Positions 8,924 to 16,579 of a DNA stretch of 64,000 bases are shown here, one piece after another; position 1 is the first letter of the stretch, and every line of letters begins with the position of its first letter. The notes beneath the pieces are model-generated. The model saw only the letters and a program-made list of their open reading frames with translations, was not told the DNA's origin and did no database searches. Both the position numbers and the translations under genes were made by a program. Source of the stretch: Pirellulales bacterium. Its GTDB lineage: Bacteria; Planctomycetota; Planctomycetia; Pirellulales; JACPPG01. The DNA lies in NCBI GenBank assembly GCA_036499395.1, contig DASYDW010000077.1, positions 62,001 to 126,000 of the forward strand, given 5' to 3'.

Positions 8924-11900
8924 CTAATGCCCGTGACCATCCAGCTCGCCGTGATGACAAAAGATATCCTCGCGAGGCCAGAATTCTGACTCGCGTTTCT
9001 TCTCATCCTCAGGCGTGGCTGTCGGCTCGCCCGAACTGAGCACGCGCTGCACGAGTGCCGCCCGCAGCTTGGCAGCATCTTGACGCAGTTGCTGGTCTTC
9101 CCCGAGATCGAAATACCGTCGGCCATCGACCCACGTTTGCTCGCAGCGACCATACGTCGACAGCGGGGAAGCACTCCAAACGACCAGGTCCGCGTCCTTG
9201 CCGGGCTCAAGCGATCCCACAAACTGGTCGATGCGCAATTGCTTGGCCGGATTCAATGTGACGAATTTCAGTGCCTCCTCAGGCTGCACCCCGCCATATT
9301 TCACGGCTTTCGACGCTTCCAGGTTCAACCGCCGCGCCAACTCGGCGTCGTCCGAATTGAACGACACTACCACGCCGGCGTTGTGCATCAGGGCGCCGTT
9401 GTAAGGAATCGCGTCCAGCACTTCGAACTTAAAGGCCCACCAGTCCGAAAAACTCGATCCGCCGACGCCGTGTTTCGCCATGACGTCAGCGACTTTGTAG
9501 CCTTCGAGAATGTGCTGCAGCGTGGCGATTTTCACGTTGAACGACTCGCACGTTCGCAGCAGGGCGAGAATCTCGTCCTGACGATACGAGTGGCAGTGAA
9601 TCAGGCGTTTGCCTTCGACCACCTCGGCCAAGGCTTCCAGTTCCAGATCCGTTCTCGGCGGCAAACCGGTCTTCGTGCGATTCCACTGGTCGTGGTCCTG
9701 GCGATATTGTTGCGCCGCGCGGAACGCATCCCGCACCAACTGCTCGACCCCCATCCGTGTTTGCGGATAACGATTGTTGGCCCTCTCGCCCCAATTGCTT
9801 TGCTTGACGTTTTCACCCAGCGCGAACTTGATTCCCTGCGGCGCCGCGGCGAATTTCAATTCCTCCGGCCCGGCGCCCCAACGGAACTTCAGCACCTGGT
9901 TCTGACCGCCGATCGTATTGGCCGACCCGTGCAGGATATTCGAGCTCGTCACGCCGCCGGCCAGTTGGCGGTAGATGTTAATGTCGTTGGGATCAACAAA
10001 ATCGCCGACGCGAACTTCGGCCGTAATCGTTTGGCCCGATTCGTTCACGCCGCCGTCGGTTGCGATATGCGAATGGCAATCAATAATTCCCGGCGAGATG
10101 TGCTTGCCCGTCGCGTCGACGGTTATCGCACCATTCGGGACGGCCAGGTTGACGCCCACGGCCTTGATCTTTCCCTGCTCGATGAGGACGTCAGCATTTT
10201 CCAACAGGCCCTGTGGTCCACTTGTCCACATTGTGGCGTTTTTGAATAACACGGCTGCAGGTTGCTCGGGCGCGGCTTTTCGACCAAACTCGCCCAATGG
10301 GTAGTTCACTTCGGCGAGCGCGCGCACCGGCTTCTTCGGCTTTTCCGACTTCTCTTTCTTACCGGCATCGTCCTTACTGTCGCTCTTAGAAGCGTCTGCC
10401 TTCTCCGCTGCATCGTTCGGTTTCTCCGCAGCCTTCTTGTCAGCCTCCGTGTCATCCGACTTTGCCGGCTCCTCGTCCTTTTTCACGACCTGTTCGTCGT
10501 TGGCCTCGGTCGGCTTCTCTTTCTCTGCGTCGTCTTCCTTCTTTTCCTCCTTCGTCTCGGCTGCGTCGTCGGCATCAGAGGCCTCGGCCGGCTTCTCGCG
10601 CTTCGCCGTTGACGAGGTCTGTTCACCACTGGGCCAAACCACGGCTCCCAGCCAGGTAAGGTCTACCACGGCATCGGCCGCCGCCGCGGGCGTCTGTGCG
10701 ATGGTCGCCGTCAATTGCAGCACCCCTTCCAGCCCAAGCGGTTCTCCTTTGAAGGAGGTCGTGAAATGCCATTCGGCAAGCGCCGGGCTGACAAGCGCCG
10801 TCGACTTATCGCCACGCTTGACCTTGCCCGATAGTTTCGTCGGGGACCCTTTGAGCGCGATCGTGAGTGTTTCTTTGGCGCCATCCGGCTTCGTAATCTC
10901 GACCTGCCAAGTCCCGCGCACGTCGACCGTCGGACTGGCTTCGATCTCGTAACGACGGCCGTCGACCCAGGTCTCCAGAACCTTCGATTTCTTCTGCAAT
11001 AGGTCGCCGCTAGCGACGACAATATTCGCGGCTTTCCCAGATTCGAGCGTGCCCAAGCGATCCGCCATGCCGAACAGTTCAGCTGGCGTGACTGTCAATG
11101 CGCGAAGCGCCGCCTCTGGCTTCAGGCCCCGCTCGACGGCTTTGCGGACTGCGCCCAGCAATGCGCCAGGATCTTTGAGCCCACGAGTCGTGAAGGCAAA
11201 CTTCACGCCGGCATCAGCCAGGCGCGCGGGATTCTCGGGAGCGATGTCCCAATGCATCAGCCGCTCGAGCGAAACATTCGCGGCACCCTCAGGTGTGGAA
11301 ACATTCGGCGCCTTCGGGAAATCCAGCGGCACGATGACCGAGCGTTTCGTGGCGACAATATCCGCCAGCCGGCGATACTCGTCCCCTGAGCCTCGTACGA
11401 TCACATCCAGGCCGAACTCCTTGCCGATGCGATCCGCTCGCAGAAAGTAAATTTCATCCGCCGCATCAATCATGACTGGCTGCTTGCCGCCGAGATAACC
11501 ACGCAGCGCAGCCAACGCATCGCTCCGCTCGGGGCGTGGCAGGTCCTTGTTTCCTTCGTAAGCGTGCCACGCCTGCGAATACCAGCCGGCATCGTAAAGG
11601 GCCTGTCGCACCAACGTGTACGCACCCATCGGCGAGTTGGGGTAGCCTGCCAATCCGCGTGCCGTGGTTAGCTTGGCATGCAGGGCGACCTGATCCTTCA
11701 GAATCGTTTCGCGACCCGATTCATCCCCGGTGGTCACCAGGGCGCTTGCACCCTTGATGATGCCCGCCGACGGAGCGACCAACCGCACCGCAACCCCTTG
11801 AGATCGATACTTGCGGTTGGCGTCATTATCGGGTGCATAAATCGCAATCGCAGCGACCTGCGGCAGAATATTACCGTTCCAGTAACCGGCGCCGGACTTG

Positions 11901-12244
11901 TCGTTCGCCACGGCCCGCGATGCGTCGGCCGGCAATTCGCTGTAGGCGTCGATGAAGCCGGCGTAGACAGTCTTGCCCTTGGCGTCATGAATCTGTGCAT
12001 CGGCCGGCGGCGTCACTTTTTCACCAACGGCCACGATGACCCCGTCGCGGAAAACGATCGTGCCGTTTTCGATCGTACGGTCAGGCGAGACGACGATCCT
12101 GGCACCCGTGATGGCGTGCGCGGTCAAGACTGGCTCGCGCAAGCCGGGAAAGGGGGCGATTCGCGGCGCTGCACGAGCCGGCCCCTGATCACCGCATAGA
12201 ACCAAGCAGATCGCAACAACCAGCGAGCTTCTCAAGTAGTTCAT
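8924..12244 (-). CDS. Two-domain amidohydrolase fusion (degenerate N-domain, intact C-domain), secreted
   Basis: Exported protein of 1106 residues with signal peptide MNYLRSSLVVAICLVLCG (start complement of 12242-12244; the frame extends upstream without homology). Residues about 30-430 form one amidohydrolase-fold domain whose metal motif is replaced (AGFIDAYSEL, MIDAADE, IVRGSGDE). A beta-rich stretch follows (VDVRGTWQVEITKPDG). A strongly charged Lys/Glu/Asp/Ala linker covers about residues 545-645. The second amidohydrolase domain has intact ligands: PGIIDCHSH (His724, His726), LIHCHSYRQDE, TLQHILEG and SFNSDDAE. Only the C-terminal domain should be a metal-dependent hydrolase. It lies 104 bases upstream of the smaller paralogue on the same strand. 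The substrate is unknown; peptides or cyclic amides are common in this branch. Confidence 0.88.
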   Translation of the reverse strand: MNYLRSSLVVAICLVLCGDQGPARAAPRIAPFPGLREPVLTAHAITGARIVVSPDRTIENGTIVFRDGVIVAVGEKVTPPADAQIHDAKGKTVYAGFIDAYSELPADASRAVANDKSGAGYWNGNILPQVAAIAIYAPDNDANRKYRSQGVAVRLVAPSAGIIKGASALVTTGDESGRETILKDQVALHAKLTTARGLAGYPNSPMGAYTLVRQALYDAGWYSQAWHAYEGNKDLPRPERSDALAALRGYLGGKQPVMIDAADEIYFLRADRIGKEFGLDVIVRGSGDEYRRLADIVATKRSVIVPLDFPKAPNVSTPEGAANVSLERLMHWDIAPENPARLADAGVKFAFTTRGLKDPGALLGAVRKAVERGLKPEAALRALTVTPAELFGMADRLGTLESGKAANIVVASGDLLQKKSKVLETWVDGRRYEIEASPTVDVRGTWQVEITKPDGAKETLTIALKGSPTKLSGKVKRGDKSTALVSPALAEWHFTTSFKGEPLGLEGVLQLTATIAQTPAAAADAVVDLTWLGAVVWPSGEQTSSTAKREKPAEASDADDAAETKEEKKEDDAEKEKPTEANDEQVVKKDEEPAKSDDTEADKKAAEKPNDAAEKADASKSDSKDDAGKKEKSEKPKKPVRALAEVNYPLGEFGRKAAPEQPAAVLFKNATMWTSGPQGLLENADVLIEQGKIKAVGVNLAVPNGAITVDATGKHISPGIIDCHSHIATDGGVNESGQTITAEVRVGDFVDPNDINIYRQLAGGVTSSNILHGSANTIGGQNQVLKFRWGAGPEELKFAAAPQGIKFALGENVKQSNWGERANNRYPQTRMGVEQLVRDAFRAAQQYRQDHDQWNRTKTGLPPRTDLELEALAEVVEGKRLIHCHSYRQDEILALLRTCESFNVKIATLQHILEGYKVADVMAKHGVGGSSFSDWWAFKFEVLDAIPYNGALMHNAGVVVSFNSDDAELARRLNLEASKAVKYGGVQPEEALKFVTLNPAKQLRIDQFVGSLEPGKDADLVVWSASPLSTYGRCEQTWVDGRRYFDLGEDQQLRQDAAKLRAALVQRVLSSGEPTATPEDEKKRESEFWPREDIFCHHGELDGHGH

Positions 12245-12398
12245 CGTGACGGCATCGCGTATGGGTGGATTCGGCAGCCGATGGTTCGATCGGAAACTTC
12301 CGCCGGCAAGCTTCGACGATAACCCACCGCGCGGTGCGATGCCAGCAGCGTGACTCGTGACGCCGGCCACACCGATGCATTGCAGCCGTTAATGAGCG

Positions 12399-13322
12399 TT
12401 ATTTCTGCAGCATTACTTCGGCGATGACGCCGTAATGGTCGGCATAATCCATGCGGCGCCCCTCGTATTCCTTCCAGACACGCTGGATCGTTTGCCGTTG
12501 GATATTGGTTCCGGTTCCGCTGGGATTCAACAGAACGTGATCGATACGTTCTCCGTGCTTGCTCGGCCGGCTCCAACTGTTTTCGCCGTCGACGGACCAG
12601 GGGCGAGGATCGTCAGTCGGATACTCGCGCATGTGAGTTGTCGCCAATAACATCCGCCAGCGTGGGCGTTCGTCATCGACGTCCGATGCGACGTTCATGT
12701 CACCGACCAGGAATTGCGGAACTCCCTCCTGCAAATTTGGCTTGAGGATTCCCTCCCAGATTTCCGGGATTTGCTTTTCCTTCATCTCGTTGTGCCCGGC
12801 CTGCAGGTGCGTGGCCGCGATCTGAAAGCGCACGCCGTCGCGCTCGCCGGCAGCCATCAAGCATCCCTTTTCCGCCAGCCGATCGACCCCGGCCACGTTT
12901 TTATAAACGATGTGCGAGACATAGGTCAGCGGGATACGGCTGGCAATTAGAATGCCGCCGCTCGTGCCCGAGATTCCCGACTTCGACGGCGGCGCTACGA
13001 TATGCGGATAGTGCGACTTGAGCCCCTCTTTCAACTCTTCCGTGATTTTGCGATCAATTACCTCTTCCAGCGCGACGATGTCGTAATCCTGCTGGTTGAG
13101 ATACTCGATAATCCACGGCGCCCGCAACGCCTGCTTCTTTTGCAAGTCCTCGCTCAAGAAGCCGAACGTGGGCAGCATCTGAATATTCCACGTCAGAATC
13201 TTCAGGTTGGATTTCGCAGCCGGGCGCGGCTCCTCAGCCGACAGCGGACTCGAATTGATCCAACCCGAGAGGACCGCCACAATCCCGAACAAACTCAAAA
13301 CTCGTCGCGAGCAAACTAGCAT
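12399..13322 (-). CDS. Secreted endonuclease/exonuclease/phosphatase family protein (sphingomyelinase-like)
   Basis: Exported phosphodiesterase of the DNase I fold (307 residues). A signal peptide (RRVLSLFGIVAVLSGWI) is followed by the family's motifs in order: LTWNIQMLP, the metal-binding ALEEVID glutamate, ATHLQAGH, VGDMNV and, at the end, ERIDHVLL and YADHYGVIAEV, the last equivalent to the SDHYPV catalytic His. Bacterial neutral sphingomyelinases and related phospholipases share this arrangement, but nucleases and inositol phosphatases do too, so the substrate is open. No clear Shine-Dalgarno precedes the ATG at 13322. It lies just downstream of the PIG-L gene in the same orientation. Confidence 0.85.
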   Translation of the reverse strand: MLVCSRRVLSLFGIVAVLSGWINSSPLSAEEPRPAAKSNLKILTWNIQMLPTFGFLSEDLQKKQALRAPWIIEYLNQQDYDIVALEEVIDRKITEELKEGLKSHYPHIVAPPSKSGISGTSGGILIASRIPLTYVSHIVYKNVAGVDRLAEKGCLMAAGERDGVRFQIAATHLQAGHNEMKEKQIPEIWEGILKPNLQEGVPQFLVGDMNVASDVDDERPRWRMLLATTHMREYPTDDPRPWSVDGENSWSRPSKHGERIDHVLLNPSGTGTNIQRQTIQRVWKEYEGRRMDYADHYGVIAEVMLQK

Positions 13323-13399
13323 GGTGACACCAAAAACGATTGTCTAGGTGTAGATTGGCGAGAGCAGATGAACGGCAATAAACGGCCGCGAAAGGGCTC

Positions 13400-14293
13400 T
13401 TATTCGCTGTACGCGGTCGTGCGGCGGAATTTCTCCACGATACGGCCGTCCTCGCGCGGCACAACTCGGCTGGCAAGCAGCATCTTGGCCAAGCCCTCGC
13501 GGCGCTCGGCCAGCTTGTTGTCGTCGTAGCTGGTGACCATCGAGCCGAACTGGCTGGTATGCGCCGCGGCGGCCTTGGCTTTCAAAGGAGCTACCTCGGT
13601 GATGTCGACCGAGTAGTTGGGCTGGTTCGAATAAAAGAAGAACGCGACCGGCACCTTGTGCGCCTTGAATCCCTCGCGCTCGAGTTCCGGAAAATACAAT
13701 CGCCACGCCGCGGCGCGCATGGCGTCGGCCGTCACTACGGCACCGCTGCGATGATCGCTCTTGTGCCACTGCTCGTACGGCGCACCGGGATCGATCGACA
13801 GAATCGCATCCGGCTTTTGACGGCGGATCTCGCGGGCAACTTGCTTCGTCAGCTCGCGCCGATCGACGTATTCGAGCATTCCGTCGTCATGCCCTAGCCA
13901 GGTAATGTGATCCTTGGGAATGCCGAGGATCTCGCAGGAATCCTCCTCCTCACGGCGGCGAATTTCGGCCAGCCGCTCCTTGGTCATCGTCGGATCATTC
14001 GATCCAGCGTTGTCGCTGGTGTAGATGAGAATCTGCACGTTGTTCTTCTGCGCGGCGAGCATGGCCAACAGACCGCCCGAGGTGAACGTCTCGTCATCGG
14101 GATGCGGCGTCACGACCATGACCGTCTTGCCTTCCCACTTCTCAATGCGGTCATTCCCGTTGTATTCCGGCTCGGCAACGGCGATCTGTGCATGCGCCGT
14201 AGGGCTCGCGGCCAACAACAAGAAAAATGCGATCGCAGCTAAGACGAGACACGAAGAAACAGGTCGCCGAAAGGCAATTCGCGGTGGGTTCAT
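13400..14293 (-). CDS. Secreted PIG-L/LmbE family deacetylase
   Basis: Zinc-dependent N-deacetylase family protein (297 residues), probably removing acetyl groups from an amino sugar or its conjugate. A clear signal peptide (SSCLVLAAIAFFLLLAASPTAHA) means it acts outside the cytoplasm, unlike the bacillithiol and mycothiol pathway deacetylases. The zinc and general-base motif is VVTPHPDDETFTSGG, and a further family histidine lies in HKSDHRSGA. The conserved RRREEEDSCEILGI segment is typical of the group. A GGGAA about 10 bases before the ATG at 14293 may be its ribosome-binding site. The adjacent phosphodiesterase is co-oriented. Confidence 0.88.
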   Translation of the reverse strand: MNPPRIAFRRPVSSCLVLAAIAFFLLLAASPTAHAQIAVAEPEYNGNDRIEKWEGKTVMVVTPHPDDETFTSGGLLAMLAAQKNNVQILIYTSDNAGSNDPTMTKERLAEIRRREEEDSCEILGIPKDHITWLGHDDGMLEYVDRRELTKQVAREIRRQKPDAILSIDPGAPYEQWHKSDHRSGAVVTADAMRAAAWRLYFPELEREGFKAHKVPVAFFFYSNQPNYSVDITEVAPLKAKAAAAHTSQFGSMVTSYDDNKLAERREGLAKMLLASRVVPREDGRIVEKFRRTTAYSE

Positions 14294-14412
14294 CGAATGC
14301 GTTCCCCGGGAAGGATCGAAGGCTGGCGACTAGCGCATGAAAGCCATGCGCAGGCACGAGTAGCCTGCACTCCTCGCGGGCGCACGTCAACCTCCCCGTC
14401 ATAACCAGGAGG

Positions 14413-14521
14413 ACTGCAAAGTCTGTAGCCGGGGGTCTGCGACCCCGGAGCGCTACCATGAGGTCACGGCCTCGAAGAGGTCAGCTACAGAAGACGAGAT
14501 GCAAATTCTCAACTTTGCAGT
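14413..14521. repeat. Nested palindromic intergenic element
   Basis: A 109-base element in the 294-base gap between the PIG-L and aldehyde dehydrogenase genes. The ends are perfect 10-base inverted repeats, ACTGCAAAGT (14413-14422) and ACTTTGCAGT (14512-14521). Just inside are TCTGTAGC (14422-14429) and GCTACAGA (14484-14491). Within that are a CCGGGGGTC-tgc-GACCCCGG hairpin (14429-14448) and a GGCCTC-gaa-GAGGTC hairpin. No reading frame is present. The architecture resembles REP/BIME or MITE-like elements. Copy number elsewhere in the genome cannot be seen here. Confidence 0.7.
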
Positions 14522-14587
14522 TCTACGGCCGACACTTCGGTGTCGCGTCGACCTACTGAACGCGGCCAGGCCAGGCTGGCGATCGCT

Positions 14588-16312
14588 CTAGCCTCGCAAT
14601 GCCGGCAGCATCAGGCCGGGCAGCTTCCACCAGGCGGGCCGGTAGGTTAGATCAACCGTCTTTCGCGCCAGGATATTTGCCGTCTTGTGCGTTGGGAACC
14701 AGAATGGCTTCGGCATCATCGTCAGCGGCCCCTCGATCACGGTTTTTTGTGCCGCGTCGAGCAGGTATGTGTTATGGACCCAGCCTAGACCGCTTTTCGG
14801 ATCTTCCAGAGTCCCTTCGGGGAACCCGCCCCAGGGGGTACACATCAAGGCATAGCTGATGGCCGGCCAATGATTGATGCCGACCGTGCCGAAGCGCAGG
14901 CGTGCGATCAAATCCTGAAACCGCTCCTCATTCCCGGGCTGCCGGCGAAATTTTGGGTGGACCATTACACCGGCGCCCAGATTCCCCCACAAGCGATCGT
15001 TAACGAAATCACCGACGCGATCGACGAACTCCTCGGCCGAAGCCACGTCAAGCGCCGTCTCGGCGCAAACACACACGAACGATTCTTCTTCGAAATAGTG
15101 CGGCTCGCGATCCAGCGTCACGTCGCGCACCAGCGTCCAGGGAAGCGTCCCCTGTGGACCCGGTTCAGGCTTGCGACCCGTGAAACGCGTGAAGCGTTCC
15201 TCTGCGCCGGGATAATAAGCGCGACGACGAGGAATCCGCGCGAGTACAGCGTCGATCTTGTCGAGAAACTGTTGCCGTTGCGGCCAACTGCGACTCGTGA
15301 CCACCATCTTCGTCGCGATGCAATTGAACGAGGCGTTGTTGGTGATCATCGCCGCGACGTTTTCAGCCTGAAACGTCAGCTCCCGGGCGCTGTACGTCCC
15401 GGGGACGACAATCCACGGCGTGACGTTCCCCAACTCGCTCGTGATTCGCTTTTGCAAGCGCGCCGCACCTTCGGCCTTGCGCCGCTCGCGATCCGGGCCC
15501 GGTGGTCCCCACACGATCGTCTCGTGGGAAAAAATCGAACCCGTGATATGCACTTCGTCCACCAGCTCATGCTCGACCGAATAGGTTCCGACATCGGCGC
15601 CACCGTAAATGATGCGCAAGAACCCGGCCTCGATCAGCGGGACGAACGCCTGGGCAAAGATGCCCCCCAGGTATTCGTTTACCGGGTTCATTTTCAACAG
15701 CACCACTTTGCCTTCTTGAAACAGCTTGCTGAAGGCGTCGGTCGGCGCAATGCTGCTGACGTTGCCGGCGCCCAGGACCAGGGCGATGCCCGCCGGCGCC
15801 GATTCCGGTCGAACATAACAGGCAGAGTGCTTGGCGAGATTCTCACGCGTCACGCCCGGCTGCATCCAGACGTCAGCACGAAAGCCGGCAAACAATACCG
15901 AGTCGTACAAACCGCGGGTGGGAAATACCTGCACGCGCAGCTGGCCGGTCTTCGTCGTGTCGATCTTGCCAGGCAGCTTTACTTCGCCTGTGCGCTCAAT
16001 GTCACGCAGTGAGCGGATCAACAAGGTCAGGTAGCGGACCGTGGCCAATGGGCCGGCCGCCATTTCCTCTCCCTCAAGCGGCGTTCCCGGCTCGATCCCT
16101 TTGGCACGGCATGCTTCAGTCACCCAACGGTCCGTGGCCACCACGGCACCGTCCAGGCAGGCCTGCGCCAGCTCGATGCGCTTGGCTAACGGAGTCTCGC
16201 GCCAGCGCCCTTTGGCCTGTGCCAAATCATCCAGGCAGCGATCGATGACCTCGCGCGAGGTGACCTGGCCCGTCCGTTCCTGATAGAGAGCTGCGGACGT
16301 TGCAATGCTCAT
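14588..16312 (-). CDS. Aldehyde dehydrogenase family protein
   Basis: NAD(P)-dependent aldehyde dehydrogenase fold (574 residues, longer than the usual 480-500). The nucleophile region reads NNASFNCIATKMVV, with the catalytic Cys in place. The general-base block is SELGNVTPWIVVPG, a variant of the common ELGGKxP. The cofactor region LLKMNPVNEYLGG replaces the usual KPSE motif, so cofactor or substrate preference may differ from standard family members. The start ATG at 16312 has GGAG about 9 bases upstream. The residues after position 500 (PWGGFPEG, LTMMPKPFWFP) form an unusual C-terminal extension. Cytoplasmic; substrate unknown. Confidence 0.87.
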   Translation of the reverse strand: MSIATSAALYQERTGQVTSREVIDRCLDDLAQAKGRWRETPLAKRIELAQACLDGAVVATDRWVTEACRAKGIEPGTPLEGEEMAAGPLATVRYLTLLIRSLRDIERTGEVKLPGKIDTTKTGQLRVQVFPTRGLYDSVLFAGFRADVWMQPGVTRENLAKHSACYVRPESAPAGIALVLGAGNVSSIAPTDAFSKLFQEGKVVLLKMNPVNEYLGGIFAQAFVPLIEAGFLRIIYGGADVGTYSVEHELVDEVHITGSIFSHETIVWGPPGPDRERRKAEGAARLQKRITSELGNVTPWIVVPGTYSARELTFQAENVAAMITNNASFNCIATKMVVTSRSWPQRQQFLDKIDAVLARIPRRRAYYPGAEERFTRFTGRKPEPGPQGTLPWTLVRDVTLDREPHYFEEESFVCVCAETALDVASAEEFVDRVGDFVNDRLWGNLGAGVMVHPKFRRQPGNEERFQDLIARLRFGTVGINHWPAISYALMCTPWGGFPEGTLEDPKSGLGWVHNTYLLDAAQKTVIEGPLTMMPKPFWFPTHKTANILARKTVDLTYRPAWWKLPGLMLPALRG

Positions 16313-16465
16313 CGCATGTCACTCCGAAAAAGTGGCCGATGCGCCGTAGTCGCGACGTCCGCACGGCCGGGGCCTGGGGCCAATTCGCCGAAAACGAGAG
16401 AGGAGAGTAAATCGTCTACAGAGCGAGGGCGCCGCTCGCTGTGACAATTGTACGACCTGAACCCC

Positions 16466-16501
16466 TGGTATTCTGCCGCAGCCGGGCGGCGGCCGCTACC
16501 A
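16466..16501. terminator. Hairpin downstream of glgX
   Basis: A stem-loop with TGGTA (16466-16470) pairing with TACCA (16497-16501) and an inner GCCGC/GCGGC stem. It lies about 80 bases beyond the glgX stop, before the aldehyde dehydrogenase gene. There is no T-run, so intrinsic termination is only possible. A second small stem, AGCGAG/CTCGCT, occurs at 16422-16440. Confidence 0.35.
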
Positions 16502-16579
16502 TACCCGCCCAGATTTTGCGCGTAACAGCCTCGCAGTACGAGCTCGCCGCCCAGCCGCCGCCCCGTCAAGCTCGCTCGG

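Noticed and set aside
10437-10952. Plus-strand frame rich in Ser and Phe opposite the amidohydrolase fusion
   Set aside because: Reverse image of the Lys/Glu linker codons; no start signal and no protein-like pattern outside that tract.
13400-14293. PIG-L deacetylase as a bacillithiol BshB enzyme paired with the BshC-like protein
   Set aside because: It has a clear signal peptide and lies over 40 kb away, while BshB is cytoplasmic.
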